DNA from: PVC group bacterium
GTDB taxonomy: Bacteria; Auribacterota; Erginobacteria; Erginobacterales; Erginobacteraceae
Direction of reading: 5' to 3'
DNA length: 35,239 bases
NCBI GenBank assembly: GCA_003561965.1
Contig: PWXJ01000033.1
Span: 1 to 35,239 of the forward strand
Position 1 is the first letter of the stretch, and each line of letters opens with the position of its first letter. A program made the translations under genes and the position numbers. This document shows, one piece after another, positions 16,718 through 24,120 of the stretch. The notes beneath the pieces were generated by a model. That model made no database searches, was not told the DNA's origin, and saw only the letters and a program-made list of their open reading frames with translations.

Positions 16718-17128
16718 GTCCTCTTCGAAGGTGGCGTTGCCCTCCTCGTCGACCCGGAGGGTCCCCTCGATAGTGGCCCGGCGGGGACTGCGGTCTCTGG
16801 CCACCCGGGAACGGTCGAGGTAGAGGCTGACTTCCACCCGGCCGCAGTCGATCACGGCTTCCAGAAAGAGCCGGGTCCCGTCACCGGCGTAAAACCTCTC
16901 GCTCCACTCGGTAACCCCGGGATCCCTCTCCGTCCGGGTGTTCCCGTTTCTGTCCAGATACTGAACGCGGGAGAGGCATTCCGGACCGCCTTCGATCATC
17001 TCCACCCGGTACTCGACCCTGACCTGTCCGTCGTCCACGTCGCTCCGGCTTCCGCCGCAGGCGCACGGGAGAAGCGGAAGGAGACCGGAGAGGATAACCG
17101 GGATAAATCTGCCGATGTTATTTCTCAT
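16715..17128 (-). CDS. MmpS-like small lipoprotein next to the RND operon
   Basis: The 137-residue protein has a signal peptide ending LLPCAC (acylation at Cys22 or Cys24). The mature domain has the layout of the MmpS transport-accessory fold: VRVEYRVEM, then VQYLDRNGNTRT, EWSERF, and DCGRVEVSLYLDRSRVARDRS. The last resembles the 'cIYVDGk-va-d-S' ending of that family. In mycobacteria MmpS proteins assist MmpL RND transporters, and here the gene sits immediately upstream of an RND efflux operon. The functional link is an inference. AGGAGG precedes the ATG, and a good promoter with an internal dyad lies upstream. The stop codon is part of a tandem repeat. Confidence 0.6.
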   Translation of the reverse strand: MRNNIGRFIPVILSGLLPLLPCACGGSRSDVDDGQVRVEYRVEMIEGGPECLSRVQYLDRNGNTRTERDPGVTEWSERFYAGDGTRLFLEAVIDCGRVEVSLYLDRSRVARDRSPRRATIEGTLRVDEEGNATFEED

Positions 17129-17167
17129 ATTTGTTTTCCCTCCTGCCGGAGTGGTTGCCGGCGGCTG

Positions 17168-17197
17168 ATCTTAACACGGACCGCCCCGGGCGGTCAA
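17168..17197 (-). promoter_or_regulatory. Promoter with a perfect dyad in its spacer, upstream of the MmpS-like gene
   Basis: On the minus strand TTGACC (17192-17197) and TAAGAT (17168-17173) are separated by 18 bp. A perfect 7-bp dyad, GACCGCC-cgg-GGCGGTC (17179-17195), overlaps the -35 and most of the spacer. This is the layout of an operator. The same dyad overlaps the stop codon of the preceding gene, so it could instead fold as an RNA hairpin, though no T-tract follows. Confidence 0.45.
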
Positions 17198-17688
17198 CGG
17201 ACGGTGAAGCCGGCCCGGGCCAGTAAAGCCCCGTCGAGTTCGACCTCGACCCGCCAGCGGCCGAGGAAACGGCGGGGCCCGATCGGGCCGAGGGGGAGCG
17301 GGAGCCACTCCTCGCCCCGCAGCTCCAGCCAGGACCAGGCCCGATAACCCCCGCCGGGAGAAGTAAACTCCCGGCGGCAGATCTCCTGGACCCCGCCCCG
17401 GGGATTGACCCAGCGGAAAGTCAGAACCCGCTCCCCGGGCTCGACCTCGTCGATCAGGATCGTGGCGTAGATCACCTCGGCGAAATTGAACTCTTCCCGG
17501 CTCCCCCGCTGATCGAAACCGGCCGGGGAGGAATCGAGCAGGAGGACGGCCCGGCGGGCGGAAAGCTCTTCCCCCGGCGGGTGGGCCGGGACGGGGAGCC
17601 GGGGCGAGGGGAGGATTACAATCGACGCGACCCCAGCCGCCAGGAGGACCGAGACGACCAGAAGGGGCAGGTGGAGGAGATTCTTCAC
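17194..17688 (-). CDS. Membrane-anchored protein with a DUF2914-like domain
   Basis: The 164-residue protein starts at a GTG and has a single hydrophobic N-terminal segment (about 6-28; LLVVSVLLAAGVASIVILP), so the rest is probably periplasmic. The C-terminal half has a DUF2914-like pattern: VLTFRWVNPRGGV, YRAWSWLELR, then FLGRWRVEVELDGALLARAGF. The match is by eye only. DUF2914 domains often sit on envelope proteins of unknown function. It lies 27 bp downstream of the P-loop NTPase gene and probably shares its transcript. Confidence 0.5.
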   Translation of the reverse strand: MKNLLHLPLLVVSVLLAAGVASIVILPSPRLPVPAHPPGEELSARRAVLLLDSSPAGFDQRGSREEFNFAEVIYATILIDEVEPGERVLTFRWVNPRGGVQEICRREFTSPGGGYRAWSWLELRGEEWLPLPLGPIGPRRFLGRWRVEVELDGALLARAGFTVR

Positions 17689-17715
17689 CGGCGACGCCTC
17701 GGCCCCGGACCGGCT

Positions 17716-18327
17716 TCAGAGCGGCAACCCCCGCTCGGAAAGCCGGCCGTCGCCGATCTCCCGTTGCAGATACTCGATCGTCGTCTCCAGCCGCCGGTCG
17801 AGACCGCCTTCGATCATCAATTTTCTCCCGGTGAAAGCAGTCCACTTTTCGACGATCAGCTCTTCAATCGCCAGCTGGAACTTCTCGTTGGTCGAGCGGA
17901 CCCCGTCCGCCATCCCCCGGTTGCGACTCAGCCTCAGGTGGTCCTCCAGCCGGATGTAGATCAGGAGGAAGTAGCTCTTCTCCCAGTGAACCGCCGCCTC
18001 GGAGATCACCCGGTAGACGGCGGGGTCGACGTAACCCTTCTCCGCCCCCCGAAGGGCGAAGAGGGTGTTGTCGAAGACGCAGCGGTCGCAGAGCAGGAAG
18101 TCGGGGAGCTTCTCCGCCCCCTCCAGCTCGAGGCGGATCTGTTCCTTGAAGATCCAGTACTGCCCCCGGGTGACCTGGCCCGACTCGTTGATATCGTAGG
18201 GGCAGAGGCGGGAGAGTTCGGGGACCATCTCCACCTGGAAGGCCCGGTACTTCAACTCGCTGAAGAGCCGGTGGAGGAAGGTGGTCTTCCCGACCCCGAA
18301 GGTTCCGATCACGCCGATCTTCCGCAT
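17716..18327 (-). CDS. P-loop NTPase of the AAA_28/NadR-kinase-like group
   Basis: The 203-residue protein opens with MRKIGVIGTFGVGKTT, a Walker A motif at residues 8-16. The segment FLLCDRCVFDN resembles the DR-containing Walker B/substrate motif of nucleoside-kinase-like P-loop proteins. The remainder (YFLLIYIRLEDHL; RSTNEKFQLAIEEL) fits a small-molecule kinase fold such as AAA_28 or the kinase part of NadR. The substrate is not evident. The ATG is preceded by GGAGG at about 11 nt. It lies between a hexapeptide protein gene and the DUF2914-like gene. Confidence 0.65.
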   Translation of the reverse strand: MRKIGVIGTFGVGKTTFLHRLFSELKYRAFQVEMVPELSRLCPYDINESGQVTRGQYWIFKEQIRLELEGAEKLPDFLLCDRCVFDNTLFALRGAEKGYVDPAVYRVISEAAVHWEKSYFLLIYIRLEDHLRLSRNRGMADGVRSTNEKFQLAIEELIVEKWTAFTGRKLMIEGGLDRRLETTIEYLQREIGDGRLSERGLPL

Positions 18328-18366
18328 TATAATATTTTCCTCCGGGAATTTCAGTGGTTTGAAGTT

Positions 18367-19161
18367 TTACTTCCGGCGCTCGAGATCAGACTCCGCATTT
18401 TCCTCCGGACCGCCGGAGGCGACGGGCGGGTCGGCCGGAGCACCGGCCGGCGGGGAGGGGCACTCCGAATCCCGGCTGACGATCGGGGGAACGGTGGAGA
18501 CGGTGCTGTTCCGATGCAGGCGGACGAAGAAGGGACTGAGGGTGGTGTTGGGCAGCACCCTGACCCCGTCGCCGATCCGGATCGCCGCCAGGGAGACCCC
18601 GGAAGCCAGGACGCAGCCGTCGCCGATCTTCACCAGCCCGATCCGGACCTTCCCCGCGCCCTCGTAGGCGTGGGAGGAGATCTTGCAGAAGGCCCCGATC
18701 AGGGAACCCTCCCCGATCTCGATCAGTTCCGGGCAGAAGTGATCGATCCAGGCCGCCTGCATTATCTCGGTGTCTTTCCCGATCCGGACCCCGGCCAGAC
18801 GGTAGAGACGGTTCTTCAGGTCGCCCCCCCGGAAGAACATCGCCCCGATCATCAGGCAGCTGAGCGGAAGCCGTTTCCAGAGCGGGCGGTTGAGGGCGGT
18901 CCAGTGAACGCGGTTCTTTTCCGAGAGGCGGCCCAGGCCGGCGAAGGGGTAGTAGTTGGTCTTCCCCCGGAGCATCCTGGTCAGACGCTCGCGGCCTTCC
19001 GGGGTGTCGGGGTCGAGGAGGCGGATATCGACCGGTTCGGCGGCCGAGGACCGGGCCAGGGTGATGGTCCGGCCCTTCTTCCGGGAGAGCTTGATCCCTC
19101 TCCGGACGATCCTGGTCACCGCCGCCCGCAGGGCGTCGTCGATGGTTTCGAGGGCAGGCAT
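18367..19161 (-). CDS. Left-handed beta-helix (hexapeptide) acyltransferase-like protein
   Basis: The 264-residue protein starts at the ATG at 19161; the TTG at 19188 in the track lies inside an intergenic nonamer repeat and is rejected. The central part (about 130-210) has hexapeptide-type turns such as VRIGKDTEI, ELIEIGEGSLIG, VKIGDGCVLASG and IRIGDGVRVLPN, as in serine/maltose-acetyltransferase relatives. No clear catalytic histidine motif was identified. The last 50 residues are proline-, serine- and glutamate-rich and look disordered. It could acylate a sugar or lipid precursor, but the substrate is unknown. It follows purH across a 97-bp repeat-filled gap. Confidence 0.65.
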   Translation of the reverse strand: MPALETIDDALRAAVTRIVRRGIKLSRKKGRTITLARSSAAEPVDIRLLDPDTPEGRERLTRMLRGKTNYYPFAGLGRLSEKNRVHWTALNRPLWKRLPLSCLMIGAMFFRGGDLKNRLYRLAGVRIGKDTEIMQAAWIDHFCPELIEIGEGSLIGAFCKISSHAYEGAGKVRIGLVKIGDGCVLASGVSLAAIRIGDGVRVLPNTTLSPFFVRLHRNSTVSTVPPIVSRDSECPSPPAGAPADPPVASGGPEENAESDLERRK

Positions 19162-19182
19162 TTTACCGGCAACTGGACTTTG

Positions 19183-19226
19183 CCACAAAGGACCTAAAGG
19201 ACTTAAAAGACGAAAAGGACACTATA
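19183..19226 (-). repeat. Nonamer array D' (TTT-NN-GTCC words)
   Basis: On the minus strand GTGTCC, TTTTCGTCT, TTTAAGTCC, TTTAGGTCC and TTTGTGG run in series. These are the words of array B' with the three middle ones in reversed order. It sits between heptamer array D and the hexapeptide gene. Confidence 0.85.
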
Positions 19227-19228
19227 CC

Positions 19229-19256
19229 ACTGCCTACTGCCCACTGCCTACTGCCC
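19229..19256 (-). repeat. Heptamer tandem array D at the purH 3' end
   Basis: Four 7-bp units alternate ACTGCCT and ACTGCCC on the plus strand (AGGCAGT/GGGCAGT in the purH sense). The purH stop (19259-19261) lies two bases outside the array. Confidence 0.93.
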
Positions 19257-19258
19257 AA

Positions 19259-20809
19259 TCAATGGCGGAAGTGGCGGATTCCGGTCATCAGCAGAGTGAT
19301 GCCGTGTTCTCCGGCGGCTTCGATCGAATCCCCGTCCCGGATCGAACCCCCGGGCTGGACGATCGCCTTGATCCCCCTCTCCCCGGCCAGATCGACCACG
19401 TCCCGGAAGGGAAAGAAAGCGTCCGAGGCCAGGACCGCGCCGGCGGTCTCCAGCCCGGCCCGGCCGGCCTTCTCGAAGGCGAGCCGGGCGGCGTCGATCC
19501 GGCTCATCTGGCCGGCCCCGATCCCCGCCGTCGCCTTCCCCTTTCCGAGGACGATGGCGTTGGAACGGGTGTGCTTGCAGACCGTCCAGGCGAAGGCCAG
19601 TTCGTCGATAAGATCCTGATCGGGCTCGGGGCCGGCCGCCACGGCGAGACGGGCGGGGTTCCAGAGTTCCAGGTCGGCTTCCTGGACCAGGAGCCCGCCG
19701 TAAACCGACCGCAGGGCAAGGTGCGGCGGCCGGGGGGAGAGCGGACCCAGCTCGAGCAGCCGGAGGTTCTTCTTCCGGGATAAGGTCCGAGCGGCCTCCG
19801 GGGTGAAGCCGGGGGCGGCGACCGCCTCGACAAAAGTCGAGACGACCTCGGCGGCGGTCGGGCCGTCGACCGGCCGGTTGAAAGCGATGATCGAGCCGAA
19901 GGCGGAGTCCGGGTCGGTGGCCCGGGCCCGGGTATAGCTCTCGAGCAGGTTCTCACCCGCGGCCGCGCCGCAGGGGTTGGTGTGTTTGACGATCACGGCC
20001 GCCGGGCCTTCCAGTTCCAGGACCAGGGCCAGGGCGCTCTCCAGGTCGAGGATGTTGTTGTAGGAGAGTTCCTTCCCCTGGAGCTGGCGGGCGGAAGCCA
20101 GGGAACTCCCGGCGGGGATCCGGAGAGAAAAGTAAAATTCCGCTTTCTGGTGCTGGTTTTCCCCGTAGCGGAGTGACCGTTTTCCCGGATAGAGACCGGC
20201 CAGGGCCCCGGACAGATCTCCTTTCTCTTCCCGTTCCCGGCCGAAGGACAGGGCGATCTTCCGGTCATAACGGGCGGTCAATTCAAAAACCTCCCCCGCC
20301 AGCCGGCGCCGGGTGGCCGGGGATACCTCCCCGCCCGAGGACCGGAGCTCGGCGATCACCTCCGGGTACTGGGCGGGGGCGGCCAGGACGGTCACCGCCG
20401 GATGGTTCTTGGCCCCGGCCCGCAACAGCGCCGCCCCCCCGATATCGATCGACTCCGGCTGGACCTCCCCCCCGCCCTCTCCGGACAAAGGATAGAGGTT
20501 GACCGCCAGCAGGTCGATAACGGGAATCCCGGCCCGGGCGAGTTCGGCAAGATGGGCGGGGTTGTCCCGGAGAGCGAGGAGGCCGGCGAAGATCTTCGGA
20601 TGGAGCGACTTCACCCGGCCGTCGAGCAGTTCCGGAAACCCGGTGTAATCGGACAGGTTCTCAACCGGGAAACCCGCTTGCTCGAGGAAACGGGCGGTCC
20701 CCCCGGTGGAGAGAATCCGGTAGCCGGAATCGGTCAGGGCGGCGGCCAGTTCCTCGACCCCGGTCCGGTCGGAGACGCTGATCAACGCTGTCGGCCTGGA
20801 GGATTTCAT
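19259..20809 (-). CDS. purH: Bifunctional AICAR transformylase / IMP cyclohydrolase
   Basis: The 516-residue protein has normal PurH length. The N-terminal IMP cyclohydrolase domain shows ALISVSDRTGVEELA, STGGTARFLEQAG and GRVKSLHPKIFAGLL. The C-terminal AICAR formyltransferase domain contains the catalytic KHTNPCGAA, DPDSAFGSIIAFNR and DAFFPFRDVVDLA. It catalyses the last two steps of de novo IMP synthesis in the cytoplasm. Its ATG overlaps the stop of the nucleotidyltransferase gene (ATGA), so it is translationally coupled to glycan genes rather than to other pur genes. A heptamer array follows the stop after two bases. Confidence 0.97.
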   Translation of the reverse strand: MKSSRPTALISVSDRTGVEELAAALTDSGYRILSTGGTARFLEQAGFPVENLSDYTGFPELLDGRVKSLHPKIFAGLLALRDNPAHLAELARAGIPVIDLLAVNLYPLSGEGGGEVQPESIDIGGAALLRAGAKNHPAVTVLAAPAQYPEVIAELRSSGGEVSPATRRRLAGEVFELTARYDRKIALSFGREREEKGDLSGALAGLYPGKRSLRYGENQHQKAEFYFSLRIPAGSSLASARQLQGKELSYNNILDLESALALVLELEGPAAVIVKHTNPCGAAAGENLLESYTRARATDPDSAFGSIIAFNRPVDGPTAAEVVSTFVEAVAAPGFTPEAARTLSRKKNLRLLELGPLSPRPPHLALRSVYGGLLVQEADLELWNPARLAVAAGPEPDQDLIDELAFAWTVCKHTRSNAIVLGKGKATAGIGAGQMSRIDAARLAFEKAGRAGLETAGAVLASDAFFPFRDVVDLAGERGIKAIVQPGGSIRDGDSIEAAGEHGITLLMTGIRHFRH

Positions 20810-21576
20810 AACGGGGGTCCGAAACCATTATATTTCTCCAGACCCCCGCCGGTCAAATAATCCCTGAAGATCCCGATCCTCTCCGGGGTCCCGATATCGA
20901 AAAAGGGGGAGGAGACTTCCGAAGCGGCCAGCTTGCCGGCGGCGATCAGCCGGGGATAGAGGTCCTCCTCGAGAGAGAAGACGTCTCCCGGGGGAAAATA
21001 GCCGATGATTTCCTTCCGGGCCACCCGGACCCCGGCATCGAGATGAGTGAAGATCCCCGAAGCTCCGGATGAACGGACGGCCAGCACCTCCCCCTCCCCG
21101 CCGATTCGGAGGTTGGGCTTCGCCCCCGGCCCGGGACCGGGATAGGCGGCCAGGAACATCAGGGCGTCGGATTCGGCGAACTCCCGCTCCAGCCGCCGGT
21201 AATCCATCGGCAGAAAGGTATCCCCGTTGAGGAGAAAGAACTCGTCCTCCAGCCGGTCCCGGGCCAGTTTCAGCCCCCCCCCGGTCCCCCGGGGAGAACC
21301 TTCCCGGGAGTAACCGATCTTCAGGCCAAAGCGGGAACCATCGCCGAAATGCTCCTCGATCATATTTCCGAGGTAACCCGTGCAGAGCAGGATCTCGGCC
21401 AGGCCCCGGCCGCGGAGGTACAGGAGCAGGTGTTCGAGAAACGGACGGCCGGCGATCCGGACCAGGCCCTTGGGAAGGCGTTCGGTCAGAGGACCGAGGC
21501 GGACGCCCCGGCCCCCGGTCAGGACGACGGCCTGCCGGATAGGCTTGTCCCCGAGAGAGCCGGGTTTCGCGTTCAT
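20806..21576 (-). CDS. Sugar-1-phosphate nucleotidyltransferase (HddC/RmlA-like)
   Basis: The 256-residue protein starts at the ATG at 21576, which overlaps the upstream stop as ATGA. The longer ORF in the track adds a meaningless leader read out of frame from the upstream gene. The nucleotide-binding signature is AVVLTGGRGVRLGPLTERLPKGL (about 16-38; quoted in part: GGRGVRLGPLTERLPKGL). It is followed by the metal-site region FFLLNGDTFLPMDY and a C-terminal SPFFDIGTPERIGIF. It most resembles NDP-heptose or hexose pyrophosphorylases such as HddC, which activate sugars for glycosyltransferases. The sugar cannot be assigned. It lies between a GT-C gene and purH and is coupled to both. Confidence 0.85.
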   Translation of the reverse strand: MNAKPGSLGDKPIRQAVVLTGGRGVRLGPLTERLPKGLVRIAGRPFLEHLLLYLRGRGLAEILLCTGYLGNMIEEHFGDGSRFGLKIGYSREGSPRGTGGGLKLARDRLEDEFFLLNGDTFLPMDYRRLEREFAESDALMFLAAYPGPGPGAKPNLRIGGEGEVLAVRSSGASGIFTHLDAGVRVARKEIIGYFPPGDVFSLEEDLYPRLIAAGKLAASEVSSPFFDIGTPERIGIFRDYLTGGGLEKYNGFGPPL

Positions 21577-24104
21577 CTCACTGAGGCTCCGAAGGTCCGG
21601 AATGTCCCCCCCCAGCCGATCTCCAGCCAGTCGATGGCCAGAAACGCCGAACCGGCCAGCTCTTCCAGTACCGCCGGATCGGAAACCGCCGGTTCGGCAA
21701 ATACGGTCAAGAGAAACGAACCCTGGCGGGGGAAGAGGGCCGGCCAGGAGAACTTGATTAATTGCCATTCGTCGGTGGCCGGGATGGTCCGGCCGTACAG
21801 CCGGCCGTTTTCCGGCCTGACCGCCAGGTTCACCGGGACTGATTGCGGCAGGATATTTTTTACCCTTAATTTCAGCCACCCCGAGGATTCGGGCGGGATC
21901 AGGCGGGGGAGAATCACGGCCGCCTCGGGGCCCATCACCCGGTAATTCCGGAGGCGGAGGCGGTCAAGGTAAAGGCCCCGGTCGACGAAAAGTTCATCGT
22001 CGATTTCCTTTTCCACCCCGAAATCAACCCGGAACCTGTTCTCCACCGGGAGCAGTCCCCGGAGGATGTCGGAGGGTAGCGGGCGATGGAAAGCGACTTC
22101 CAGCGCGGTCTCGGGAACCGATACCTCCCGGGCCGGGATCAGGACGTAGTTCAGGCCGTCGCCCAGCTCCACCGGAAGCTCCCGGTCGTTGATTCTCACC
22201 CGGGTTTCGGACGCCGGGCCGGCGGGAAGCGGCGGAAACCCGATATCGAGCAAAGCCAGATAGTCGGACCTCTCGGGGGTGGGCAGGGAGAGGACCGCCT
22301 CCGTCCTTGTCCGGCGGCTGACCCGGAAAAGCGTTAATGTCTCCTCATTCGAGTAGTAGGGATTTCGTATTTTCAGCTCCTCACTTCGCCAGCGGCCGAC
22401 CGGTTCCAGGTCGAAATAACGACCGAGATACCTGATCGTGCTCTCCATCGAACGATAGCCGCGATTGTCGAGGGCGAAGACCGGACGGCCGGATTCCTCG
22501 ACGATTACCACCGCCTCGGCCAGTTCCACCCCCAGCGGGGCGGCCAGGTTGCCGGGGGAGATCCCGTGGACCCGGGTATAGGCGTCGACGTTCTGAATCA
22601 GGTAGCGCTCCCCGAGAATAACCGCTTCGGCGGGAACGGATTTTTCCAGTTCCCGGCGGAGGCGCCGGGCGTCCTGCCAGTTGAAACTTTCCCCCCGGGC
22701 GACCATTCCGAAGAAAAAAGGGACCAGCAGCAATCCGGTCCCGGCGGTGAAGACAACTCCCGGCGCCGGCTTCCACCGTGAACCGGGCGCGGACGCGGCG
22801 GAGAGCAGCGCCGCCAGGCCGAATGCGAGAAGAAATACGCCGATATAATCCAGCCCCGCCCCTCCGGCGAACCGGGCGGTAAAGACAACCCCCGCCGCCA
22901 GGGCGCCGACCAGCCCGGCAACCTTCCGGGCGGGCGACGATAATCCCTCCTGATAACCCCGCCAGCGATTGAAGACCCAGATCGCGCCGGCGGCGATGAA
23001 ATAGGCGATAAACGGATAAAGCGGAAACCGGTAGCGGCGGGCCCGGTGGCCGAATGAACTGAAAAGAAGCAGGTTGATCAAGGGCACCGGGAGCATAATC
23101 AGCCAGGTGGAGAGCCGGCGGCGGCAGGCGATGACGCCGGCGGCCAGCAGGAAGAACCCCGGCAGGGTCACCAGGTAATAAATCGAGTTAAGGTTTTTCG
23201 GCAGGTTATCCCGGAGGTTATTCAGGGAAAAAGTATGCCGGGAGACGCCGTCCCCGCGATGAAAAAAACCCTGAAAAGCGCCCAGGGCCCGGCGGGCGAA
23301 GGCTAGAGGATCGCCGAGAAACCGGGCTTCCTCCAGGAACTGAGGGAGGAATACCAGGCCGGCCACCGCGGCGGCCGCCGCCGTTCCGAGGACGATCCTG
23401 CCCCAGCCCCATCCTTTCCCGCGAACGGCGATCAGGACATAGATGGCCGGCGGGATGACCAGAACCAGGTTGGTTAAACGGATCAGGCCGGAAAAGATCA
23501 CGGCGGCCGCCCCCGGCAGCAGGAAGGAAAGGCCGCGGCGACCCGGCCGGAGACCCCGGAGGATTAAATACAACCCCAGCCAGAAGAACGCCAGCGGAGG
23601 AATATCCCGCATCAGGCCCAGGGAATAGCCGATGACGATCTGGTTATCCCAGCCCAGCAAGATGAAGACGGCGGCCAGGGCGGCCAAGTCCGAGCCGGGG
23701 GCTTCCCCGCGGAGAGCCAGGAAATAGGCGATCAGGAAAACCGCCAGGAGAATCACGTTGACGGAGAAGGCCGCGGGCAAACCTCCCAGCCGGATCGCCG
23801 CCGCCAGCAGGAGGGGGAACCCCGGCTCCAGGGTGGAGATGACTTCCCCGTCGGTATAGTAGCGCCGGCCGTAAAAAAGCGGGCGGTGAGAACCCTCGGG
23901 CAGCCGCTCCCGGAGGATATCCAGCAGGGGATATTCGACCGCGAACCCGCCCCGGGCCAGTCCCCGGCCGTAGGTGAGATAGGCGTACTGGTCGGAGTTG
24001 AGCAGGGCGTTGTAGTTGCGAAATCCGCCGGCCAGACAGAGCAGGATCAGCAAGGCCAGAATCGCGGGGATCAGGGGGAAGCGATTTTTTGCTTTCACCG
24101 CCAT
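21573..24104 (-). CDS. GT-C membrane glycosyltransferase with a large periplasmic domain (copy 2)
   Basis: The 843-residue protein has about 11-13 hydrophobic segments in residues 10-465 and then a soluble region of about 375 residues, probably periplasmic. The first loop contains NSDQYAYLTYGRGLARGG, with an acidic residue where GT39/ArnT-type enzymes carry their catalytic Asp, and TLEPGFPLLLAA follows. Such enzymes use polyprenyl-phosphate sugars as donors. The soluble part looks beta-rich (ALEVAFHRPLPSDI; RVRINDRELPVEL). It shares its layout and short matching segments with the next upstream gene, which suggests tandem duplication. Its stop overlaps the nucleotidyltransferase start (ATGA). 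Confidence 0.75.
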   Translation of the reverse strand: MAVKAKNRFPLIPAILALLILLCLAGGFRNYNALLNSDQYAYLTYGRGLARGGFAVEYPLLDILRERLPEGSHRPLFYGRRYYTDGEVISTLEPGFPLLLAAAIRLGGLPAAFSVNVILLAVFLIAYFLALRGEAPGSDLAALAAVFILLGWDNQIVIGYSLGLMRDIPPLAFFWLGLYLILRGLRPGRRGLSFLLPGAAAVIFSGLIRLTNLVLVIPPAIYVLIAVRGKGWGWGRIVLGTAAAAAVAGLVFLPQFLEEARFLGDPLAFARRALGAFQGFFHRGDGVSRHTFSLNNLRDNLPKNLNSIYYLVTLPGFFLLAAGVIACRRRLSTWLIMLPVPLINLLLFSSFGHRARRYRFPLYPFIAYFIAAGAIWVFNRWRGYQEGLSSPARKVAGLVGALAAGVVFTARFAGGAGLDYIGVFLLAFGLAALLSAASAPGSRWKPAPGVVFTAGTGLLLVPFFFGMVARGESFNWQDARRLRRELEKSVPAEAVILGERYLIQNVDAYTRVHGISPGNLAAPLGVELAEAVVIVEESGRPVFALDNRGYRSMESTIRYLGRYFDLEPVGRWRSEELKIRNPYYSNEETLTLFRVSRRTRTEAVLSLPTPERSDYLALLDIGFPPLPAGPASETRVRINDRELPVELGDGLNYVLIPAREVSVPETALEVAFHRPLPSDILRGLLPVENRFRVDFGVEKEIDDELFVDRGLYLDRLRLRNYRVMGPEAAVILPRLIPPESSGWLKLRVKNILPQSVPVNLAVRPENGRLYGRTIPATDEWQLIKFSWPALFPRQGSFLLTVFAEPAVSDPAVLEELAGSAFLAIDWLEIGWGGTFRTFGASVR

Positions 24105-24120
24105 TCGTTTTCCCGGCCGC

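Noticed and set aside
18325-18332. TATAAT on the minus strand at the NTPase start
   Set aside because: It overlaps the ATG, leaves no leader, and lies downstream of a proper GGAGG ribosome-binding site, so it is unlikely to be a -10 box.
19162-19188. TTG start for the hexapeptide protein given in the ORF track
   Set aside because: It lies inside the intergenic nonamer repeat. The ATG at 19161 is the simpler start.
21577-21879. N-terminal extension of the nucleotidyltransferase ORF
   Set aside because: It overlaps the GT-C coding region by 300 bp in another frame and has no family resemblance. The ATG at 21576 starts the recognisable enzyme and overlaps the preceding stop.
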